The notes under the pieces were generated by a model that saw only the letters and a list, made by a program, of their open reading frames with translations, did no database searches and was not told the origin of the DNA. A stretch of 64,000 nucleotides of DNA from an uncultured Opitutales bacterium. GTDB taxonomy: Bacteria > Verrucomicrobiota > Verrucomicrobiia > Opitutales > Intestinicryptomonadaceae. The translations under genes were made by a program, and so were the position numbers. Shown piece by piece: positions 55,698 through 64,000 of this stretch. Position 1 is the stretch's first letter; every line of letters begins with the position of its first letter. Location of the stretch: contig CALXNZ010000002.1 in the NCBI GenBank assembly GCA_944389885.1, positions 62,001 to 126,000 on the forward strand, read 5' to 3'.

Positions 55698-57434
55698 CTA
55701 TCGGAAAATATCGGGGCATATTGCGCGGATTTTTCCGGAAGATTCCGCCAATCCTCCAGGGCGCGCCCTCATCAGCCAAACGCGCTCGTACTCGCCTGCT
55801 ATACGCTTAAGTTCGCCCTGCAGGGCATCCGACTCCACCCGCGGATCCGACGCCCTCGCGCACGCAAAATTTATCATATCCGCAGCAAGGTTAAATTCCG
55901 CCAAATTTTTGCCCGCATCAGGACATTTCATCGCGGACGCAACAGCTAAACTCCTGCAAGACTCCGCAAGCTCGGAGATTTCCGCCGGATTGAAATCGGG
56001 TCTGCCGTCAAGCAAATCGCCCGCCTCTTCCGGATTTGCAAAAAATAGTTTGTGGTAAAAGCAAAAAAGTTTCTTTTCCGGATCGACACGCCCCAGATTG
56101 CAGAGCGCGCGAGAGAAATTCCCAGACGCATCTTCAAACACAAACAAGTCGAGCGCTCTGCACACATCGGACTCCTCTGCGCAATTTCCCCACATTGCCG
56201 CGCCCGCAGCCGCTATCGCCGGATACATCGCGCACCACGGCTGATGGTTGCCTCCGTCCCCCCACTGGGTTAACAGGGCCCCTTCGGCCTTAAAAGCTTT
56301 CGCGCACTCGCACGCCACTTTTATATTTTCTTCAGCGCAACTCCAGCGGGAGCCGAAAGAATTCCAGGTGCTCGTTCCGGGAGCCACCATGAAATTTCTG
56401 CCGAGAGACGCCATATAGCGGCATTGGCTCTCATATGGGTGATCAAGGTAATATCCCCACAAAACAGGTGTCATATCTTTGGGCAGGCGCTCGGCAAGCT
56501 CCCTCTTCTGCATGAGAACGTCCGCCCACATATACGCCCGTTTGCCGCGCGCCGCTATTCTCTGGCGCAACCCGAGCATATAATCCACGTACACGTCGTA
56601 CTTGCCGTTGGCAGAGGCCCCGCAGAGTTTCGCGCTGCGCCCCATTCCAAGCTCCCAGGGCTCGTCGCCGCCTATATTGATTTTGTCGGACGAAAAATTC
56701 GGCAAAAATTGGGAGTAGAGGGAATCCATGAAGTCAAGAGATTCTTTGCTCGGAAAGAGCGTAGTCGGGTATTTGCGCACCGTTCCAAGAGGATCCACAA
56801 ACGGAGCGGTGCTCTCGGCAAGGTGGGCGTAGCGGGGATACCTCAACCAGCGCTCCATATGCCCAAGCCCGTTCATGTTGGGGACAAGCTCTATGCCTGC
56901 GGCATTGCAGAATCTGTCCAAATCCGCATATTGCGACGCGGTCATCGGCGACGAATCCCCCCACACTATCTGATGCCCCTCAAAAGCGTAGGTGTGTTCT
57001 GTATAAAGCTCCAATCTATTGTATTTAAAAAGCGCGAGCTTTCCCACCAGCCAAAACAACTCCTCCATCTTGGGGACCTTGCAACGACTTATGTCCAGCA
57101 TGAATCCCCTGACGGGCAAGTCCGGCCAATCCTCTATTTCTACAAATGGCAGCCTGCCGCCTTCAGACGCCATAGACAGCTGCAATAGAGTCCTGCCCGC
57201 ATGTTTCACGCCGATTCTGTGCGCGCACTCTATGCGTATTCCGCGTGAATCTATGACGAGCGAATACCCCTCTGGATTCGATATGCCGCGAGATTTTTCG
57301 ACCCTCAGCTTTTCCGCCCGCGGCATTCCTTTTTCGTCAATCCAAACGCGCGAATCGCGGGCGTTGAGAAAGCCGTTTCCCGCTTTAAATTTTTTCGGGA
57401 ATGGCAGGAGAAAAAGTTTTTCAGACAGCCCCAT
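55698..57434 (-). CDS. Glycoside hydrolase family 20 (beta-N-acetylhexosaminidase-like)
   Basis: The 578-residue protein fits GH20, which removes terminal N-acetylglucosamine or galactosamine by substrate-assisted catalysis. The catalytic Asp-Glu pair is in INIGGDEPWELG. The barrel start VRGFMLDISRCKVP and the tryptophan-bearing ALLTQWGDGGNHQPW are also recognisable. It has no signal peptide, so it should act in the cytoplasm, perhaps on imported glycans. The ATG at 57434 lies one base after the DUF1015 stop, so a TTG at 57452 is less likely. Confidence 0.85.
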   Translation of the reverse strand: MGLSEKLFLLPFPKKFKAGNGFLNARDSRVWIDEKGMPRAEKLRVEKSRGISNPEGYSLVIDSRGIRIECAHRIGVKHAGRTLLQLSMASEGGRLPFVEIEDWPDLPVRGFMLDISRCKVPKMEELFWLVGKLALFKYNRLELYTEHTYAFEGHQIVWGDSSPMTASQYADLDRFCNAAGIELVPNMNGLGHMERWLRYPRYAHLAESTAPFVDPLGTVRKYPTTLFPSKESLDFMDSLYSQFLPNFSSDKINIGGDEPWELGMGRSAKLCGASANGKYDVYVDYMLGLRQRIAARGKRAYMWADVLMQKRELAERLPKDMTPVLWGYYLDHPYESQCRYMASLGRNFMVAPGTSTWNSFGSRWSCAEENIKVACECAKAFKAEGALLTQWGDGGNHQPWCAMYPAIAAAGAAMWGNCAEESDVCRALDLFVFEDASGNFSRALCNLGRVDPEKKLFCFYHKLFFANPEEAGDLLDGRPDFNPAEISELAESCRSLAVASAMKCPDAGKNLAEFNLAADMINFACARASDPRVESDALQGELKRIAGEYERVWLMRARPGGLAESSGKIRAICPDIFR

Positions 57435-57435
57435 T

Positions 57436-58662
57436 TCAGAAGGTGTGCACAAAGAGGCCCGATCTCAACTTAGGTTCAAACCAAGTGCTTTTGGGGGGCA
57501 TTATCTGTCCGGCGTCGGCTATCGCCATTAGCTGGGATACGGTTGTCGGATACATAGAGAACGCCACTGCAAATCCGCCATCGTCCACAAGCCTTTCCAA
57601 TTCCCCGACCCCCTTGATTCCTCCGACAAAATCTATGCGCTCGTCGGTACGCGGATCGCCTATTTTTAGCAGCGGGGCCAAAACCCTATTCTGGAGCAGC
57701 GCCACATCCAAGGACGACACCGCATCTAAATTTTCCGTATCGGAAAATTTTAGCGAATACCATTTTCCATCGAGATACATTGACACCTCGCAGCTGCCCG
57801 ACGGCTCTTTTACACCGCTTTCCGAGACCTCGCAGACTTTTCCCAATTCTTCGAGAAAAGAGTCTTTCGACATTCCCGCCAAATCTCTTACCACTCTATT
57901 ATATGGCAGAATCTTCAGCTGTCCGGCGGGGAACACTACCGATAGAAACCAGTTGTAGTCCTCGTCGCCGGTGTGCGCGGGATTCTCTGCTTTGAGGTCG
58001 CGGGCGCACCTGGCATTGCTGGCGCTGCGGTGGTGCCCGTCGGCGACATAAGCGCAGGGAATTGCGGAAAATATATCCACTATTTCCGCGATTTTTCCGG
58101 GTTCGTCTATGCGCCAGACGCTATGGCGTATGCCGTCGGGAGCGGTGAAGTCGCAAATGGCGTCGGCGTCGGATTTTTCGGCGACTATAGCGTCGAGCTT
58201 TGTGCCGTCGCGCACAGCCAAGAAGACCGGACCGGTGTTGGCGCGCAACTTGCGAGTCAGGCGGTATCTATCGTCTTCCTTTGCCCGGCGCGTCTTCTCG
58301 TGTTTTTTTATGACGTCGGCATCGTAATCCTCGGCATTGAATACGGCGACCAAACCGGTTTGAGAATGCCCTTTCATCTCCTGCCTGTAAAGATACATAC
58401 ATGGAGATTTTTCCCTTACCAGATGCCCTTCCGATATCAATTTGCGGAAATTTTCGTCCGCATGAGAATAGACAGCCTCCGAATACGGATCCGTCCCTTC
58501 CGGCAATTCTATCTCCGAACGCACGACGCGCATAAAGCTCAACGGCTTACCGTCGGCCTGCTCCCGCGCCTGTTCAAAATTGACAACATCGTACGGAAGG
58601 CTTGCTATGTCTGCGGCCTCCCCTTTTTTAGGCACAAGGCCCTTGAATGCTCTTATTCTCAT
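57436..58662 (-). CDS. DUF1015 family protein
   Basis: This 408-residue protein belongs to DUF1015, a widespread cytoplasmic family. Family features are the N-terminal AFKGLVPKKGEAADIASLPY DVVN, the HEKTRRAKEDDRYRL segment and CAYVADGHHRSASNARCA. The function is unestablished; members often sit near serine biosynthesis genes, but none is here. It precedes the GH20 gene by one base, suggesting one transcript. Confidence 0.88.
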   Translation of the reverse strand: MRIRAFKGLVPKKGEAADIASLPYDVVNFEQAREQADGKPLSFMRVVRSEIELPEGTDPYSEAVYSHADENFRKLISEGHLVREKSPCMYLYRQEMKGHSQTGLVAVFNAEDYDADVIKKHEKTRRAKEDDRYRLTRKLRANTGPVFLAVRDGTKLDAIVAEKSDADAICDFTAPDGIRHSVWRIDEPGKIAEIVDIFSAIPCAYVADGHHRSASNARCARDLKAENPAHTGDEDYNWFLSVVFPAGQLKILPYNRVVRDLAGMSKDSFLEELGKVCEVSESGVKEPSGSCEVSMYLDGKWYSLKFSDTENLDAVSSLDVALLQNRVLAPLLKIGDPRTDERIDFVGGIKGVGELERLVDDGGFAVAFSMYPTTVSQLMAIADAGQIMPPKSTWFEPKLRSGLFVHTF

Positions 58663-58772
58663 ATCCGATCCATAAAAACAACATGCGTTTCTTTTGCAAG
58701 ATTTGACTCCAAAAACTTCATTATGCGGTTAAAATGCTTGTTTTCCGCGAGGTTTTTACGATAATTGAAACC

Positions 58773-59636
58773 ATGAAAAATATTGCGGCCATAAAATCGA
58801 GAAAAGGGGGTTGCCTCTTTTCAATATTCAAACTCTTTCTGCTTCTCGTCGTAATAGCGATTGTCGCAGTTTACTTCTTTCTCACTCCGATAGTAAACAT
58901 GGCCTTAGTGGCATTTCTTGGAGACAGCGGCGTAAAGGCCCATGTGGGAGCTCTGAAATTCAATATCGCCAGCCAGGAAGTTGATGTGCGCGACTTTTAT
59001 ATAACAAATCCCCCGAATTACTCCGACACAAACGCCATGTCTTTTTCGCAGGCGTATGTAAAAACCGACCTCAATCCGATACATATATTTACCAAAAAGC
59101 TTGTGACGGTTGACGAAATAAAAATCGTAGGCCTTAATGCAACCGTAGAGCTTTCAACCGGCAAGGGCTTGGCCGCCCTCTTTACAACGCCAAAATCAAA
59201 CCTTACAGAACTTGCGGCAGCTATAACACCCAAGTCGGACGGCGACGATAAAGCCGCAGAACCGCAACCCGCAGCCGCGCAGTCAAAACCGTCGGAAGGC
59301 CAGGATATCAAAGTCATAATAAAGAAAATCGTTTTTGAGGACGGCAAGACCACATGCGGAATTAACAAAGATTCATTCACTATGAGCCTGCCCTCCTTTA
59401 CCATAGAAAATCTCGGCGTGAAGGAGGGGGGCTTGACTCCGTCTGAACTCGCCGCTCAGGTCATGGGAAAATTGGCGTCAAAAATCACCGTTGACGTCGC
59501 CCAAGAGCTTGTGAAACGCGGCATAAAAATCGGAGAGGGCGCCGGGAACGAAGCTTCTGAAGCCGCGGACGGCGCCGCCAATAAAGTAGAATCGGGGCTT
59601 AAAAACGTATCAAACGCCTTAAAAAGTCTATTTTAA
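58773..59636 (+). CDS. AsmA-like membrane-anchored protein
   Basis: The 287-residue protein has one N-terminal membrane helix (LFSIFKLFLLLVVIAIVAVY). A periplasmic part follows that resembles the AsmA/DUF748 repeat (VDVRDFYITNPPNYSDTNAM then YVKTDLNPIHIF and VTVDEIKIVGLNATVEL). A low-complexity Ala/Pro/Lys linker lies near residue 165. Related proteins are involved in outer-membrane biogenesis or lipid transport. I start at ATG 58773, which gives the helix a short basic leader; an upstream start adds 13 residues. Confidence 0.75.
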   Translation: MKNIAAIKSRKGGCLFSIFKLFLLLVVIAIVAVYFFLTPIVNMALVAFLGDSGVKAHVGALKFNIASQEVDVRDFYITNPPNYSDTNAMSFSQAYVKTDLNPIHIFTKKLVTVDEIKIVGLNATVELSTGKGLAALFTTPKSNLTELAAAITPKSDGDDKAAEPQPAAAQSKPSEGQDIKVIIKKIVFEDGKTTCGINKDSFTMSLPSFTIENLGVKEGGLTPSELAAQVMGKLASKITVDVAQELVKRGIKIGEGAGNEASEAADGAANKVESGLKNVSNALKSLF

Positions 59637-59651
59637 GGCTTCCATGCAGGC

Positions 59652-59688
59652 AAAAAGCGCCTCCCCCATTCGGGGGAGCCGCTTTTTT
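59652..59688 (+). terminator. Strong terminator
   Basis: The hairpin has complementary arms AAAAAGCG/CCGCTTTTT extended by CTCCCCC/GGGGGAG, followed by T. It lies after the AsmA-like gene and before rng on the opposite strand, so it may serve both. Confidence 0.88.
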
Positions 59689-59768
59689 ATAACAATGGCT
59701 ACATTCTCTGCTTGAAAGCCTTATCATGCCCGCAAATGCGGGGCGATTTAATATGCGACAAAAGAGCT

Positions 59769-61469
59769 CTAATCGTGACCGCTCACTATTTTGAAATTTT
59801 CCACATGGTAAGACGGATCCGCCCGGAATGTGAGCTTTATGTCGTAAACCTTTTCCAGATTCAAAAGGAATTCGTAATCTTCGGTCTGCAGCCTGCGGAG
59901 ATTGTCCGGGTGTAGCATAATCAGCAAATTAAGTTCGCCCTTGGCTCCGGCGGAACGCAGATTGCGGCAGGTCGCCACTATCTTGCGCTGTATCTCTGCG
60001 CTCATTGTGCGCGTGCTCTTTACCAGACCCTTGCCCCCGCAATACGGGCAGGCCACATAAATCTCGCTCGAATTGCTCTTGGCGTGGCGCTGGCGAGTCA
60101 TCTGCATTATGCCCAACTGGGAAATCGGCAGAACCTGGCTCTTGGCCTTGTCCTTTTCCATTTCCTCGCACAATCGCTTATAGACCGCCTGCCTGTCCTT
60201 GCGGCTCTTCATGTCTATCGTGTCGAGAATGACGAGCCCTCCCAAATTGCGCAGGCGCACCTGCCTGGCGGCCTCGGTGACGGCTTCGAGATTGGCCTGC
60301 AAAATAAAATCTTTTCCGTCGGCGTCCTTGCCCTTGTGGGAACCCGTGTTAACGTCTATGGCGACCAGCGCTTCGGTTTCGTCTATGACAATCTCCCCGC
60401 CGGAAGGCAAGGGAACCCTGCGCTGAAAAGTCTGCGCTATTTGGCGCTCTATATTGTAGCGCTCAAATATCGGAATGTTTTCCTTGAACAGGCAAATCTT
60501 GCTTCTGGCCCTGTGGGAGATTTCCGAAACTGACTTCAGTATGCGCTCGTAATCCTCTTTGCTGTCTATGAGAATTCTGTCGGTTTGTTCGGTCAGAAAA
60601 TCGCGCACTGTGCGCTCTATGAGATCGGGCTCCTTATACAAAGTGGCCGGAGCCGGAGTGGATTCTATGCGCTGCTGTATCTGCTTCCAAATATTGAGCT
60701 GAATATGGAGATCGCGGACAAAATAGGTCCAACGTTTTCCCTGTCCGGCAGTGCGCACTATAACGCCCATGCCCTCCGGAATCTTCATTGAGCGCAATAT
60801 CTTTTTTATTCTGTCGCGCTCGCGCCTGTCCTCTATTTTGCGCGATATTCCGCACTGCCCCCCGTAAGGCATAAGGACAAGATAGCGACCGGGAATAGCT
60901 ATGTTTGTGGTGATTCTCGGCCCCTTAGTCCCTATCTGACCCTTGGTTATCTGGACAATGATTTCGGTTCCTATCGGAAATTTTTCGGGTATGTCTTTTG
61001 CGGAAAATTTGGCGAGTTTTTTCTGCTCTTTACTGCGGTTTTCGCGCACGACCTCGTAGGAATTGTCGGTAGAAGTGGGGAAGATGTCCCAATAATGCAG
61101 GAAGGCGTTTTTTTGCTGCCCTATATCCACAAATGCCGCCTTTAATCCGGGTTCAAGATTTTGTATCTTACCCTTGAATATGGCGCCCACCATGCTTTCT
61201 TCGCCGTTGCGTTCAATTTCAAACTTCTGCATTATGCCCTCTTCAAGAAGGGCCATGCGCTTTTCAAACGGCTCCACGTTTATTACAATCTCGCGATAGG
61301 GTTCGTTTTCGCGTTTGAGAAGCTTTATTATTTTTTCCAGAAGCGGGCGTTTTTTCGCCCTCAATTTCGCCTCTTGTATTAGCTGCTCTTCGGGAATGGG
61401 TTCAACAATCTGTTCCGGAGGACGTTTCGTGAGGTCGTCGGAGCTGTTATCAATTTCCTGTTTGTTCAT
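59769..61469 (-). CDS. rng: Ribonuclease E/G family protein
   Basis: This is an RNase G-type endoribonuclease of 566 residues that processes rRNA and starts mRNA decay. The S1 domain follows a charged N-terminus ([20 protein letters not shown]). The catalytic Asp residues are in [12 protein letters not shown] and [14 protein letters not shown], and the zinc-link cysteines are in CPYCGGKG. The long C-terminal scaffold of RNase E is absent. The N-terminal 55 residues are Glu/Lys-rich and not typical. Confidence 0.93.
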   Translation of the reverse strand: MNKQEIDNSSDDLTKRPPEQIVEPIPEEQLIQEAKLRAKKRPLLEKIIKLLKRENEPYREIVINVEPFEKRMALLEEGIMQKFEIERNGEESMVGAIFKGKIQNLEPGLKAAFVDIGQQKNAFLHYWDIFPTSTDNSYEVVRENRSKEQKKLAKFSAKDIPEKFPIGTEIIVQITKGQIGTKGPRITTNIAIPGRYLVLMPYGGQCGISRKIEDRRERDRIKKILRSMKIPEGMGVIVRTAGQGKRWTYFVRDLHIQLNIWKQIQQRIESTPAPATLYKEPDLIERTVRDFLTEQTDRILIDSKEDYERILKSVSEISHRARSKICLFKENIPIFERYNIERQIAQTFQRRVPLPSGGEIVIDETEALVAIDVNTGSHKGKDADGKDFILQANLEAVTEAARQVRLRNLGGLVILDTIDMKSRKDRQAVYKRLCEEMEKDKAKSQVLPISQLGIMQMTRQRHAKSNSSEIYVACPYCGGKGLVKSTRTMSAEIQRKIVATCRNLRSAGAKGELNLLIMLHPDNLRRLQTEDYEFLLNLEKVYDIKLTFRADPSYHVENFKIVSGHD

Positions 61470-61501
61470 TTTTCAGTTTCTTTTTCGGAGAAACTTTTGA
61501 A

Positions 61502-62791
61502 TCAAACGCAAGTTTTTCTGTGCCTGTAAACGCTTTGAACCAGACCCAGTAGAATGCAACACGTCAAAACAAAAGTTCCGCCATAACTTAACATTGGCAG
61601 GGGCAGTCCCGTAATGGGCATTACGCCCATGGTCATACCCACATTTATTAAAGAATGAGTCATGAGTATTGCGGCTATGCCGATACACATGAACTGTCCA
61701 AATCTGTCTCCGGTAATCTGGGCGGTTCGCACGCAACCGTAGATTACAATGACCGACAATAGGAATATGACGGCCAGCCCGCCGACAAAACCAGATTCCT
61801 CGGCGATAACGGAAAAGATAAAGTCGTTGTAGGCAACGCTGGACGGGAGATAGCCCAATTTTGCCTGGGTACCCTCCGCAAGCCCTTTGCCGAAAATGCC
61901 GCCTGTTCCGACGGATATGAGGCTTTGCCGCTGGTTCCAACTCACGCCGAGCCCGCGAGGATCGGCTATGTCGGGGGCCACAAATGCCAATATTCTATTG
62001 CGCTGATAATCTTTTAGCGGCAGGCATAACGCTCCGGAATTTCCGTAGGCGTTCTGCGACGCCGAATCGAGCGCCGTCAGGTTTTCGCGTTTTAAAAACG
62101 AGCTGTATCCATAGATATCGGCGGCAAGAAGGCTTGCGAGCAATGCGAAAACCGCGAAAACCGCCGCAAAAAACCTCTTTGACAATTTGGATATATACAG
62201 CATTGCAAAAAGCATTGGGAAAAATACGAGGGTCGAGCCTAAGTCAGGCTGCAAATAAATCAATAAAATTGGTACAAAAAATACGGCTCCGAGTTTGAGC
62301 CAAAACTTATACGACTTCCCGGATCCGCTGGCATCTCCGCGGGCGAAAAGGGCGGCCGCCATTATGCAAGTCCCTATTTTGGCGAGTTCAGAGGGCTGAA
62401 CCGAAAAAAATCCCAAGTCTATCCAGCGCGTGGCGTTAAAGCGCGTGTCCACAAAAGGAACGGGTATTCCAAAATTCTCCTTCAGGGCAAGCGGCACGAG
62501 CAACAGTATCGACAATAGATATATTATATGGGCGTACGGCAAAAAAATCCTATAATCTATCCACGATAAAAAGACGTAAATAGGCAGCCCCGCAAACAAG
62601 AAGAATATTATCTGTTTCACCCAAAATTGGTTTTTCAGGGGAATTTCGTCTATGTTGTATGTCTGGGACGAGTATATAAAAGCCACGCCTATTGCAAATA
62701 ATATGAGCATGCATACGGGCACGACCCAATCTATTCCCATGCTTTTTAGCTTGGGAATCTTTTGTCCAAAGACTTTTTCGGGATTGTTCAC
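61502..62791 (-). CDS. rodA: Rod shape-determining SEDS glycosyltransferase RodA
   Basis: RodA polymerises peptidoglycan glycan strands for cell elongation with a class B PBP. About ten hydrophobic helices are visible. The SEDS hallmarks are RWIDLGFFSVQPSELAKIGT, QPDLGSTLVFFPMLF, and GLPLPMLSYGGTFVLTC near the C-terminus. The RodA or FtsW choice rests on gene length and the Q-P-D-L-G motif context. The start is a GTG. It is co-directional with, and 4 bases downstream of, metH. mreB, mreC and mrdA are not in this window. Confidence 0.88.
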   Translation of the reverse strand: MNNPEKVFGQKIPKLKSMGIDWVVPVCMLILFAIGVAFIYSSQTYNIDEIPLKNQFWVKQIIFFLFAGLPIYVFLSWIDYRIFLPYAHIIYLLSILLLVPLALKENFGIPVPFVDTRFNATRWIDLGFFSVQPSELAKIGTCIMAAALFARGDASGSGKSYKFWLKLGAVFFVPILLIYLQPDLGSTLVFFPMLFAMLYISKLSKRFFAAVFAVFALLASLLAADIYGYSSFLKRENLTALDSASQNAYGNSGALCLPLKDYQRNRILAFVAPDIADPRGLGVSWNQRQSLISVGTGGIFGKGLAEGTQAKLGYLPSSVAYNDFIFSVIAEESGFVGGLAVIFLLSVIVIYGCVRTAQITGDRFGQFMCIGIAAILMTHSLINVGMTMGVMPITGLPLPMLSYGGTFVLTCCILLGLVQSVYRHRKTCV

Positions 62792-62795
62792 CTCT

Positions 62796-64000
62796 CTATA
62801 TAATTGAAGCCGCCATATTGCGCGATGCGTCCGCGGAGTCTCTACCGGTTCTGGCGCAAAAATCCGCTATCTGATCTTCCGCGATTTTCGCGTCTATATA
62901 CCGCGCCGCGGGATTCCCTATCCACAGGGCGCATACGCTGGATTGGGGAGTCATCATATAGCTGCCGGTGAGAGATATTCCAACGGAATCTCTCATCGAG
63001 AGCAACTTTTCAAATTTCAGTTTTTGGGCGTGATCCGGGTAGCTCGGATATCCTACCGCCGCCCTTATACCGCTTGCGGCTAAATCCCCGGCCCCGCGCG
63101 CATTTGCAATCCCGAGCGCCGGCGCAAAAAACTTCAGCTGGACATAGCGCGACAGCGATTCCGCCACCATATCGCAAAGATTTTTAGCTATCATCTGCGA
63201 ATATGAATCTCCTTCTTTTGCGAAATTTCCCACAAAATCGTCGGCTTCTTTGCCAACAGTCGCAGCAAACAACGCTATTACGTCCCTGCGCGGGCCGCCT
63301 TTGGGGGCAACGAAGTCGGCAATCGACGCGCATACTCCCTCTCTTGAGGGAATTTGAGTCCTTACCGTATTTAGGACTTCGCAAGGAATCTCGCCGCCTT
63401 TCTCGTAGACCTCTATGTCCTCGCCTGAGGATACCGCCTCATAAAATCCAACGCGGACTTTCAATTTAGCAAGCTCCGCCAATCGCGACAGAACCGCGCG
63501 GGTGTCCCCATAGAAATCGTCGAGCTCTCCGCGTTTTTCATTGGAGACGCTCCAAGCTCTAAAATACATGCCCCAAGGCAAAATCTTTTCTATTTCATCA
63601 AACCCAACATCGAAAGTTTCCACCCCGAAAAACGGAGCTTTTTTCGGCGCGAATTCAAATTTTGCGCGTCTTAAGCGAGCCTCCGCAAGCGGAACAAGCT
63701 TGGCCGAATTTATCTCTTTTGAACGGGACTCCTCATAGTCCTTCCGCAATGCGCTCTGCTCGTCGGCAATTTTCAAAGCGTAAATATCGCGCTTAGGCGA
63801 TGTAAGGGCGGCACATACGCCGGCCGAAAGGCTCGCGTCTCCAACTCTCACAACTGTCCCCGAATACAGCGGAGCAAGCTTTACCGCTGTATGCAACGCG
63901 CCAGTGGCCGCCCCCCCAACCATTATCGGAACGCGCATGCCGGCGCGCTCAAACACTTCTATCGTATGGGCCATCTCGTCGAGTGACGGCGTTATGAGAC
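62796..64000 (-). CDS. metH: Methionine synthase, C-terminal part (cobalamin-dependent), 5' end outside window
   Basis: The 401 visible residues are the end of the cobalamin-binding domain and the whole activation domain of MetH, which methylates homocysteine to methionine. ITPSLDEMAHTIEVFERA continues the cobalamin domain at the window edge. VGGAATGALHTAVKLAPLYS then WGMYFRAW, VGYPSYPDHAQK and GSYMMTPQSSV are the AdoMet-domain landmarks. The frame is open at position 64000, so the start is not given. The stop is 4 bases before the rodA start. Confidence 0.93.
   Translation of the reverse strand, partial: LITPSLDEMAHTIEVFERAGMRVPIMVGGAATGALHTAVKLAPLYSGTVVRVGDASLSAGVCAALTSPKRDIYALKIADEQSALRKDYEESRSKEINSAKLVPLAEARLRRAKFEFAPKKAPFFGVETFDVGFDEIEKILPWGMYFRAWSVSNEKRGELDDFYGDTRAVLSRLAELAKLKVRVGFYEAVSSGEDIEVYEKGGEIPCEVLNTVRTQIPSREGVCASIADFVAPKGGPRRDVIALFAATVGKEADDFVGNFAKEGDSYSQMIAKNLCDMVAESLSRYVQLKFFAPALGIANARGAGDLAASGIRAAVGYPSYPDHAQKLKFEKLLSMRDSVGISLTGSYMMTPQSSVCALWIGNPAARYIDAKIAEDQIADFCARTGRDSADASRNMAASII

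Overview
This 64 kb window is bacterial chromosome, most likely from a Verrucomicrobiota lineage close to Opitutales/Puniceicoccales. The case rests on PEP-CTERM proteins (C-terminal Pro-Glu-Pro, one hydrophobic helix, Arg-rich tail), a gene of the Minf_1886 family known from Verrucomicrobia and Planctomycetes, long exported Ig-repeat proteins, a Rho factor with a long N-terminal extension, and frequent use of the ATA isoleucine codon. No rRNA, tRNA, CRISPR array or complete mobile element was recognised. Most of the window is ordinary housekeeping sequence, with two accessory patches.

Layout. 1-4158: the 5' part of a GH97 glycosidase gene (minus strand), then rpoN, tsaB and an alanine-racemase homologue that lacks the PLP lysine. 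4159-10160 (accessory): two full-length PEP-CTERM paralogues, a 5'-truncated IS30-type transposase that interrupts a further exported-protein gene, an AT-rich patch with two overlapping ribbon-helix-helix genes behind a palindromic operator, and the C-terminal remnant of a third PEP-CTERM gene. 10214-20837: def, coaE, rho, a type IV pilus/type II secretion block (two PilB/GspE ATPases and PilC/GspF) and comM. 20919-27974 (minus): Minf_1886-sufC-sufB-sufD, and carB. 28178-34646: an exported oxidoreductase, ruvC, a sugar nucleotidyltransferase, an exported unknown, glnB, queG, a gamma-carbonic-anhydrase-like protein and trmB.

34707-49411 holds the most interesting region. A ZIP metal transporter with a Cys/His-rich loop is divergent from a PerR/Fur-type regulator whose start codon overlaps a perfect 19-bp inverted repeat. 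The regulator is followed by rubrerythrin. A perfect 34-bp bidirectional terminator separates these from a gene of about 9.8 kb for an exported protein of 3268 residues. That protein has about 27 Ig-like modules, and one module carries a compact rubredoxin-like four-cysteine domain in a surface loop. Divergent from it is an ExbB/TolQ-ExbD/TolR-TonB/TolA operon.

49887-64000: a membrane protein of unknown function, a PEGA lipoprotein, proC, an exported esterase, thrS, a GNAT acetyltransferase, a GH20 hexosaminidase, a DUF1015 protein, an AsmA-like protein, rng, rodA and the 3' part of metH.

How the genes may work together. PerR, rubrerythrin and the ZIP carrier form a plausible peroxide/metal response unit. 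The giant Ig/rubredoxin protein and the TonB/Tol-type motor form a plausible cell-envelope unit. That the two units are linked through redox or metal is inference from adjacency only. The best leads are the rubredoxin insertion in the Ig-repeat protein, the lysine-less alanine racemase, and the ribbon-helix-helix pair with its operator.
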